Shown: piece after piece, positions 58,569 to 64,000 of the stretch | How the letters are laid out: each line of letters begins with the position of its first letter | How positions within the stretch are numbered: the stretch's first letter is position 1 | Assembly: GCF_000703165.1 (NCBI RefSeq) | Contig: NZ_JNLQ01000002.1 | Span: 310,001-374,000, forward strand | DNA from: Butyrivibrio sp. AE3004 | GTDB lineage: Bacteria; Bacillota; Clostridia; Lachnospirales; Lachnospiraceae | Reading direction: 5' to 3' | Length of the DNA stretch: 64,000 nt | Notes under the pieces: model-generated | Told to the model about the DNA's origin: nothing | Databases searched by the model: none | What the model saw: only the letters and a program-made list of their open reading frames with translations | Translations under genes and position numbers: made by a program

Positions 58569-60104
58569 ATGCTACAGATTAGGAACTTGACTATAACGCA
58601 TCGGGGTGACCTGAGGATTATATTGGAAAAATTCAATATGGTGCTAAATGATGGAGATAAAGCGGCAATAATTGGGGAAGAGGGAAATGGCAAATCAACC
58701 CTTATGAAGTGGATTTATGATCCGTCAATTGCAGAAGAATATACAGAATGTGAGGGGGATAGAATAATGACCGGAGAGGTACTGGGGTATCTGCCACAGG
58801 AATTACCGGAAACAGACAAGGCGAAGACACTCTATGAGTATTTTTCAGAGGCACAGCTTTTTTATGATAAGAATCCAAAAGAATTATCCGAGATGGCAAT
58901 GGAATTCCAAGTGCCATGCGATTTCTTTTACAGCGATCAGGAAATGGGGAGTCTGTCAGGCGGAGAGAAGGTTAAAGCTCAGCTAATGCGACTTTTGATT
59001 GATAAGCCGACAGTGCTTTTGTTGGATGAACCATCAAACGATATAGATATAAGTACGCTGGAACTGCTTGAAAGACTTATAAATGGGTGGAAACACATAG
59101 TTCTTTTTATATCTCATGATGAGACGCTCATTGAGAATACTGCAAATGTGATAATCCACATCGAACAGATCATGAGGAAAACCAAGAGCAGATACGCTGT
59201 GGTAAGAGACAATTATAGAAACTATATCGAAAAAAGGGCTGAGAATTTTGAGAGGCAGGAACAGCAGGCTATCAATGACAGGAAAGAGAAGAAGCGCCGT
59301 GATGAAAAGTATGCAAGGGTATATAACAGCGTGGACAAAGCTCTTACAAACATCTCCAAGGGAGCGCGTGATTCGGAAGCAAAAAATCTCAAAGACAAGA
59401 TGCACACCGTAAAGGCTATGGGGAAGCGTTTTGAGAAAGAAGATGAGAAGATGACAAAAATGCCGGAGCAGGAAGAGGCAATATTCTTTAAGCTGGGAGA
59501 TGAGAATGCCAGGATGCCGGCTGGCAAAACTGTTATTGAGTATGAACTTGATGAGCTTCGAACTCCGGATGGTACAAAAGTTCTTGCAAAAGATATTTTT
59601 CTTAGAGTCAAAGGCCCTGAGAAAATCTGTATTGTTGGCACTAACGGAGTTGGAAAGACAACACTTCTAAGGAGGATGGCAGAGGAACTTCTTTGTAGGA
59701 AAGATTTGAAAGCACAGTACATGCCACAGAACTATGAGGAGATGCTTGATCTTGATGCTACTCCGGTGGAGTTTTTGGATGATACAGGAGATAAGGCAGT
59801 GAGGACTCGCATAAGGACTTATTTGGGCTCACTTAAATATACTGCTGATGAAATGGATCATTCCATAAAAGATCTATCAGGGGGACAGAAAGCAAAGATA
59901 TTACTTTTAAAGATGAGTCTGTCGGATGCAAATGTTCTGATATTGGATGAGCCAACGCGAAACTTTTCGCCGCTTTTGGGTCCTGTTATCAGGAAGATGA
60001 TAGCTTCTTTCCCCGGAGCGGTTATCAGCATTTCGCATGATAGAAAGTATATAGAGGAAGTTTGTACTAAGATATATACATTAACTGAGGATGGCCTTAA
60101 ATAA
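58569..60104 (+). CDS. ABC-F ATPase, probable ribosomal protection protein
   Basis: A 511-residue protein with two ABC domains and no membrane part. Domain 1: IIGEEGNGKST, MGSLSGGEKVKAQLM, LLLDEPSNDID. A charged coiled linker (residues about 210-290) could reach the ribosome. Domain 2: IVGTNGVGKTT, IKDLSGGQKAKILLL, LILDEPTRNFSP. The second D-loop, RNFSP, departs from the usual NHLD, as in some antibiotic-resistance ABC-F proteins. With the leader attenuator this suggests protection against ribosome-targeting antibiotics; the drug class is unknown. GCAGGAGG precedes the ATG. Confidence 0.9.
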   Translation: MLQIRNLTITHRGDLRIILEKFNMVLNDGDKAAIIGEEGNGKSTLMKWIYDPSIAEEYTECEGDRIMTGEVLGYLPQELPETDKAKTLYEYFSEAQLFYDKNPKELSEMAMEFQVPCDFFYSDQEMGSLSGGEKVKAQLMRLLIDKPTVLLLDEPSNDIDISTLELLERLINGWKHIVLFISHDETLIENTANVIIHIEQIMRKTKSRYAVVRDNYRNYIEKRAENFERQEQQAINDRKEKKRRDEKYARVYNSVDKALTNISKGARDSEAKNLKDKMHTVKAMGKRFEKEDEKMTKMPEQEEAIFFKLGDENARMPAGKTVIEYELDELRTPDGTKVLAKDIFLRVKGPEKICIVGTNGVGKTTLLRRMAEELLCRKDLKAQYMPQNYEEMLDLDATPVEFLDDTGDKAVRTRIRTYLGSLKYTADEMDHSIKDLSGGQKAKILLLKMSLSDANVLILDEPTRNFSPLLGPVIRKMIASFPGAVISISHDRKYIEEVCTKIYTLTEDGLK

Positions 60105-60144
60105 GTATTTTTGAAAATGATATAAGAATTGGAGGAGATATTGC

Positions 60145-60936
60145 ATGAATTATTTTATAGAAGGATTACAGGGAAGCGGTAAGAGCACACTTGTTAAGAA
60201 ACTTTCCGGGAAATATCCTGATTATAAGGCTATATGCGAAGGCGAATATTCGCCTGTTGAACTTGCGTGGTGTGCTTATGTGAACAAAGAAACATATAGT
60301 GATATCCTTGAAAAATACAATGACATCCGAAGTGAAATCGTGGAGAAGAGTTTTGCAGAAGATGATCACATGATCATTTGCTATACGAAGATCATTACGG
60401 ATATTCCGGGTTTTCATAAAGATCTGGAAAAGTATGAGATCTATAACGGTAATCTGGATTCGGGAAGCTTTAAGGATATTGTACTGAGAAGAATTCATAA
60501 CTGGAACAGTGATAATAATATTTTTGAGTGCTCACTTTTTCAAAATATTGTCGAGGATATGATACTTTTTCAAAAAAAGAATGACCGGCAGATCATAGAT
60601 TTCTATGAGAAAGTTAAGGATGTGCTTGAAGGAAAAGAGTACCGGATAATGTATCTTTGGACAAAAGACATAGCATCAAATATAGATGTTATTAGAAAAG
60701 AGAGAACAGACGACAAAGGAAACGAGATGTGGTTTCCAATGATGCTGGGATATTTTGATAATTCGCCTTATGCCAAAGAAAAAGGGTTGTCAGGTACAGA
60801 GGACTTGCTTGAACATTTTAGACACAGGCAGGAGCTTGAAATCAGAATCTGCAAGGAGATTTTTGATGGACATTACACATTGCTGAAGTCGAAAGAATAT
60901 CCCCTGGAAATTGAAAAAGCAGGGACATATTTTTAA
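60145..60936 (+). CDS. P-loop kinase-like protein
   Basis: A 263-residue protein with Walker A FIEGLQGSGKSTLVKKLSGK at residues 4-23, followed by CEGEYSPVELAWCAYVNKET and DHMIICYTKIITDIPGFHKD (Walker B-like). The C-terminus (LEHFRHRQELEIRICKEIFD) is helical. The layout resembles small-molecule kinases of unknown substrate found in Firmicutes. GGAGGAGA precedes the ATG, 40 bases after the ABC-F gene, so cotranscription is possible. Confidence 0.75.
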   Translation: MNYFIEGLQGSGKSTLVKKLSGKYPDYKAICEGEYSPVELAWCAYVNKETYSDILEKYNDIRSEIVEKSFAEDDHMIICYTKIITDIPGFHKDLEKYEIYNGNLDSGSFKDIVLRRIHNWNSDNNIFECSLFQNIVEDMILFQKKNDRQIIDFYEKVKDVLEGKEYRIMYLWTKDIASNIDVIRKERTDDKGNEMWFPMMLGYFDNSPYAKEKGLSGTEDLLEHFRHRQELEIRICKEIFDGHYTLLKSKEYPLEIEKAGTYF

Positions 60937-61050
60937 TTTGCTAAAAATGTTAATTATACTGGGGAAATATGCGAATCTTATGATTTAATGTATTGCTTTC
61001 AAAAGTTATACTCATCTTAGAAACACACACAGTAGTAAAGGAGGTTTCGG

Positions 61051-61254
61051 ATGAATGATAATAAGCTTTTGAAATACCTGATACTTGCAGCTCTTGTTAT
61101 TTATGTTGTATCACCGGTAGATTTTTTGCCCGGACCTGTTGATGACGTGATAGCAATTCTCTTGTACATGGCATCAAACAAGAACAACTTCAAGATTATT
61201 AAAAAGGATGAAAATATCGGAACGGTAGATATAGACGGGAGAGATATTTATTGA
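61051..61254 (+). CDS. DUF1232 (YkvA-like) membrane protein
   Basis: A 67-residue protein. LLKYLILAALVIYVVSPVDF, then LPGPVDDVIAILLYMAS, is the DUF1232 signature (Y-x-x-SPxDxxP-x-x-DD). One or two hydrophobic helices. AAAGGAGG precedes the ATG. Function unknown. A strong terminator follows at 61295. Confidence 0.85.
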   Translation: MNDNKLLKYLILAALVIYVVSPVDFLPGPVDDVIAILLYMASNKNNFKIIKKDENIGTVDIDGRDIY

Positions 61255-61294
61255 AATATCTGCATTTGTATTGGTGGAAAATTATCTGATCAAG

Positions 61295-61346
61295 AAGGGT
61301 GCTCGTTTGGATGATTTGGGAAAAAATCCAAGCGAGGCCCTTTTTT
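61295..61346 (+). terminator. Strong terminator
   Basis: AAGGGtgCTCGtTTGGAT pairs with ATCCAAGCGAGgcCCTT, followed by TTTTT. The next 130 bases contain a possible C-terminal remnant (HDQREEKELQIFKTIEDWLD, 61404-61469) without a start. Confidence 0.88.
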
Positions 61347-61484
61347 ACCGTTATTGCTTATCGGGTTTTAAGATATAATATTTGTATAATTGGATTTCAT
61401 TACCATGATCAACGTGAAGAGAAGGAACTGCAAATATTTAAGACGATTGAAGATTGGTTGGATGCCTAAAGAAGGAGGGAAATT

Positions 61485-62057
61485 ATGGATACAAAAAAGA
61501 TTAAGATCACATTCAATTCTCCGGTAACATTGGGATTCATATTTATATGTTTTGCAATATTGGTGGTGAACTTTATTACGGCTGGATTTACTAATCAGCT
61601 CCTTTTTATGACATATCATTCATCATTATCATCCCCTCTTACATATGTGCGGCTGTTCACTCATGTTATGGGACATAGCGGTTGGGAGCATTTTATCAGT
61701 AATGCTTCATATATACTGCTCCTTGGACCGCTATTGGAGGAAAAATACGGCGGAAAGAATATGATAATGGTTATCCTGATAACAGCTATTGTTACCGGAC
61801 TGGCAAATTATATCCTGTTTCCCAATACCGCACTTTGTGGCGCGAGCGGAGTCGTATTTGCGTTTATCCTCATGACATCATTTACAAGCTTCAAACAGGG
61901 AGAAATCCCGCTGACATTTATACTGGTTACAATAGTCTTTATAGGGCAGCAGGTTTATGAGGGAATCTTTTTGCAGGATGATATTTCAAATCTGACACAT
62001 ATCCTTGGTGGAGTTGTCGGATCTGTTGTGGGCTATAAGCTTAACGGGAAAAGATGA
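61485..62057 (+). CDS. Rhomboid-family intramembrane serine protease
   Basis: A 190-residue rhomboid with six helices. Catalytic Ser is in NTALCGASGVVFAFIL (GxSG) and the partner His in DISNLTHILGGVVGSVVGY. The helix-2 motif is HVMGHSGWEHFISNASYILL (HxxxN-like). It cleaves membrane proteins within the bilayer; the substrate is unknown. GAAGGAGGG precedes the ATG. It sits beside the third pspC. Confidence 0.93.
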   Translation: MDTKKIKITFNSPVTLGFIFICFAILVVNFITAGFTNQLLFMTYHSSLSSPLTYVRLFTHVMGHSGWEHFISNASYILLLGPLLEEKYGGKNMIMVILITAIVTGLANYILFPNTALCGASGVVFAFILMTSFTSFKQGEIPLTFILVTIVFIGQQVYEGIFLQDDISNLTHILGGVVGSVVGYKLNGKR

Positions 62058-62072
62058 TCATAACACCAAAAG

Positions 62073-62160
62073 TTACTGAAAAAGAAAAATAAGCATATTT
62101 TTTTTGCTGTAAATTGAATTTATCTGAAGACAAAGGTGGATTATATTCGTTATATAAACA
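62073..62160 (+). repeat. Promoter-region repeat before pspC paralogue 3
   Basis: Close match to 57036-57121 (actgaaaaagaaaaataagc to attcgttatataaacaag). It lies before the paralogous pspC and ends about 75 bases from its start; the bases between differ from the 57 kb copy. Confidence 0.75.
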
Positions 62161-62236
62161 AGAGAGCATTTTTGAAGAAAGAGTAGGTGCAGATCACCGT
62201 ACCGGTGAGATTAAAGCTGCAAGAAAGGTGTCAGTT

Positions 62237-62545
62237 ATGAATGGAAAGAGGTTATACAAAAGTAACGATAAAAGAATCTGTGGTGTATGCGGAGGAATCG
62301 CAGAATATTTCGGAATTGACCCGGTTATTGTAAGGCTCATATGGGGCATTCTGGCATTTGCATGGGGAACCAGCATAGCAGTATATATAGTTCTTGCATT
62401 TATAATGGATGATGCTCCTGATTACATTGAATCAAACGAAAACGGGTATGATGAATCAAGGAATATCGAAGAAAAGACAGTCATCAATGCAGAACCGGTT
62501 GGTTTCAGACTTAACAATGGAGTTAAGGAAGAAATCTACCGTTGA
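62237..62545 (+). CDS. PspC-domain membrane protein (paralogue 3)
   Basis: A 102-residue PspC protein: [20 protein letters not shown] and FGIDPVIVRLIW, one membrane helix (ILAFAWGTSIAVYIVLAFIM), DDAPDYI, and an acidic tail with NAEPVGFRLNNG. ATG 62237 aligns with the starts of the two paralogues. AAAGGTG precedes it. It is probably involved in the envelope stress response. The DUF4342 gene follows after 59 bases. Confidence 0.9.
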   Translation: MNGKRLYKSNDKRICGVCGGIAEYFGIDPVIVRLIWGILAFAWGTSIAVYIVLAFIMDDAPDYIESNENGYDESRNIEEKTVINAEPVGFRLNNGVKEEIYR

Positions 62546-62604
62546 TATAGATAAAAATAATAAAAAATTCTAAGTTATGCTGCGAAAACGCAGAAAGGAG
62601 AAAA

Positions 62605-62994
62605 ATGAATATAACACTTGAGGCAATTGAAAAGGTAATGGAACTTACAGGAGTTGAGTACAAGGCTGCTAAGGAGGCCCTTGAGAAGACTGAGGGCAAC
62701 GTTGATGAGGCAGTAAAGCTTATTCAGCCTGCTACAAAGGACATCGGTGAAGACATTAAGAACCTCATGGATAATCTTAAAAAGACCGTTGAGGAAGGAA
62801 ATGTTGACAGAATCCAGATCAAGAAGGATGACGAGATTGTACTTAGTGTTCCTGTAAATGTAGGAATCATCGGTGGTATCCTCGGTCTTGCAGCAGCACC
62901 CTGGGCGCTTATTGCAGGATCTGTAGCAGCATTCGGTCTTGGATGCAAGCTTGTTGTTGTGAAGAAAGATGGTACAACAGACGAAGTTAAGTAA
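62605..62994 (+). CDS. UBA-like/DUF4342 protein
   Basis: A 129-residue protein. The N-terminal UBA/TS-N-like three-helix motif is MELTGVEYKAAKEALEKTEG and NVDEAVKLI. The DUF4342 part follows with DRIQIKKDDEIVLSVPVN and a Gly/Ala-rich hydrophobic stretch (VGIIGGILGLAAAPWALIAG). AAAGGAG precedes the ATG. Similar proteins often accompany pspC genes; function unknown. A terminator follows at 63013. Confidence 0.85.
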   Translation: MNITLEAIEKVMELTGVEYKAAKEALEKTEGNVDEAVKLIQPATKDIGEDIKNLMDNLKKTVEEGNVDRIQIKKDDEIVLSVPVNVGIIGGILGLAAAPWALIAGSVAAFGLGCKLVVVKKDGTTDEVK

Positions 62995-63012
62995 AACTGA
63001 ATATTTTATATT

Positions 63013-63060
63013 CCCGGAGTTTTGATTTTTTCAATACTCCGGGTTTTTTTACGTTATAAT
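63013..63060 (+). promoter_or_regulatory. Terminator followed at once by TATAAT promoter
   Basis: CCCGGAGT (63013-63020) pairs with ACTCCGGG (63036-63043), then TTTTTTT, then ACGT-TATAAT (63055-63060). Same layout as 15130-15184. Confidence 0.75.
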
Positions 63061-63066
63061 ATTATA

Positions 63067-63098
63067 GATTCCTGAATGTCTTCAAAAATTCAGGAATC
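63067..63098 (+). promoter_or_regulatory. Perfect 11-bp hairpin in the 5' leader of the last gene
   Basis: GATTCCTGAAT (63067-63077) pairs with ATTCAGGAATC (63088-63098). No T-run follows, so it is not a terminator. It begins about 7 bases after the -10, so it would lie at the very 5' end of the transcript, perhaps stabilising it, or be an operator. Confidence 0.55.
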
Positions 63099-63189
63099 GC
63101 AAGAAGTCATACAACATAGTATTGTTGAAATTCTGGAATAGGTAACAGCTCAAAACGATTTATGCCAAAAGGTATTTGTGGAGTGAAAA

Positions 63190-63957
63190 ATGCTTACAAA
63201 TAGTGAGATTAAGGAAATTGCGATAAGACAATCTGCAGAAGATATCGGCTGTAAAGCGGAGGATTTTTTGTCCGGGAAAAATATCGTTTGTCGATTCCGT
63301 TTAGGGAAAAATGCCCGCAGGTATTATAAAGAGCCAATTGCCTGTAACTTTGTTTCTTATGGCAATAATGTGGTTGCTGCTGCAACGGATGAAGTGGCGG
63401 ATTTGGTCTCGGAATATATCAAAAAATATGAGTTTTATCATCTTTTAGAGACTCCAAATATGCACTGGCTTGGAGAAAGACTCGCAGAACGTGGATATAA
63501 GGTATGTTTCATGGCGGAGTATTACCTTCCTGAAGTAGAAAGGATTCCTGATCTGGAATGTGCCTATGAAACAAGGATACTGGGGCAGGAGGATTTTGAG
63601 GGGTTATATCTTCCTGAGTGGAGTAACGCTCTATGCAGTGACCGTAAACAATTGGATGTTCTTGGAATCGGTGCTTATGACAACGACAGGCTGATTGGGT
63701 TTGCAGCATGTTCTGCAGACTGTGATGAGATGTGGCAGATAGGCGTCGATGTTCTTCCTGATTACAGGCAGAAGGGAATTGCATCCGCACTTACAAGCAG
63801 GCTTGCAAAAGAAATTCTTAGCAGAGGGAAGGTGCCTTTTTACTGTTCTGCATGGTCAAATATCAGATCAGCGGGAAATGCAGTTAAAAGCGGTTTTATT
63901 CCTTCATGGGTTGAAATGACGGTAAAACCTGCAAGAACAGTTGATGAGATGAATTAA
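63190..63957 (+). CDS. GNAT acetyltransferase, two-domain
   Basis: A 255-residue protein. The N-terminal 130 residues form a degenerate GNAT-like half (LTNSEIKEIAIRQSAEDIGC, HWLGERLAERGYKVCFMAEY). The C-terminal half is a GNAT domain with motif A MWQIGVDVLPDYRQKGIASA (acetyl-CoA loop RQKGIA) and RSAGNAVKSGFIPSW at the end. Substrate unknown. The start is weakly supported by GTGGAGTG. After it, 63958-64000 shows no further gene. Confidence 0.88.
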   Translation: MLTNSEIKEIAIRQSAEDIGCKAEDFLSGKNIVCRFRLGKNARRYYKEPIACNFVSYGNNVVAAATDEVADLVSEYIKKYEFYHLLETPNMHWLGERLAERGYKVCFMAEYYLPEVERIPDLECAYETRILGQEDFEGLYLPEWSNALCSDRKQLDVLGIGAYDNDRLIGFAACSADCDEMWQIGVDVLPDYRQKGIASALTSRLAKEILSRGKVPFYCSAWSNIRSAGNAVKSGFIPSWVEMTVKPARTVDEMN

Positions 63958-64000
63958 AGAGATTGTGTGAAAAGGGTTAAATTTGGTGAGGTTGATAACA

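Noticed and set aside
59222..59722. Long open frame on the minus strand opposite the ABC-F gene
   Set aside because: It is antisense to a well-supported gene, has no RBS, and its Ser/Leu-rich composition reflects the complementary strand of Lys/Glu codons.
61404..61469. C-terminal remnant of a hydrolase-like protein
   Set aside because: Only 21 codons look protein-like (HDQREEKELQIFKTIEDWLD) and no parent family can be named, so it is mentioned only with the neighbouring terminator.
1..64000. CRISPR arrays, prophage, insertion sequences, integron integrase, tRNA or rRNA genes
   Set aside because: No regularly spaced repeats, no transposase- or integrase-like protein and no recognised RNA gene were found by reading; small tRNAs could have been missed without a covariance search.

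Overview
The window looks like a chromosomal segment of a low-to-moderate GC, strictly anaerobic Firmicute, most likely a rumen or gut Lachnospiraceae of the Butyrivibrio/Pseudobutyrivibrio type. This rests on the style of the proteins (glycoside hydrolase family 3 enzymes with permuted domain order, LytTR signalling, nitroreductases, a butanol-dehydrogenase-like iron alcohol dehydrogenase, many GNAT and MerR proteins), on purine-rich ribosome binding sites and on AT-rich promoters. The taxon is inferred. I see no rRNA, tRNA, CRISPR array, transposase, integrase or prophage gene.

Layout. 1-8.2 kb: mostly single-gene units (MBL hydrolase, yaaA, histidine phosphatase), then a MerR-controlled aldo/keto reductase and iron alcohol dehydrogenase, then a chimera of two broken enzymes. 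8.3-14.2 kb: GNAT, HD hydrolase, msrA, and a 1050-residue PLD/helicase/DUF3427 protein coupled to a NUDIX hydrolase. 14.2-21.7 kb: small proteins, an ABC-type ATPase, an MBL hydrolase, several gene fragments, and a minus-strand GNAT, nucleoside phosphorylase and small-peptide block. 22-28.7 kb: MarR-flavodoxin operon, DNA methyltransferase-repair protein, AraC regulator broken by one stop codon, flavoproteins, HAD nucleotidase, methyltransferase and ZIP transporter. 28.9-37.1 kb: LytTR response regulator, sensor kinase, two GH3 beta-glucosidase-like enzymes and a GtrA-like membrane protein, with an 18-bp direct repeat before the first GH3 gene. 37-46 kb: nitroreductase, ArsC-like, cytidine-deaminase-like, P-loop kinase, HD protein, tldD-tldE, rubredoxin-like plus macrodomain, YbaK and HPr-like genes. 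46-53 kb: small membrane peptide, PspC, DUF4003, a MerR-methyltransferase fusion, a macrodomain-HTH fusion, a VWA protein and a secreted nuclease. 53.7-64 kb: VTT and CmpB membrane proteins, ElaA-like GNAT, two more PspC loci, an ABC-F protein with an attenuator-like leader, rhomboid protease and a final GNAT.

Two themes stand out. First, most genes are unrelated, on the plus strand, and separated by a recurring intergenic unit in which a terminator T-run leads straight into an extended -10 promoter. Between them lie at least ten gene fragments, some clearly derived from neighbours in this window. I infer that the repeated intergenic units act as homology for local recombination, giving cassette-like gain, loss and chimerism. 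Second, several compact regulatory systems can be read from the DNA: two MerR promoters with 19-bp spacers, a MarR promoter framed by an exact 14-bp inverted repeat, a LytTR-type tandem site before the GH3 operon, another 20-bp-period tandem repeat before a 53-residue protein, and a leader with a tiny uORF and terminator before the ABC-F gene.
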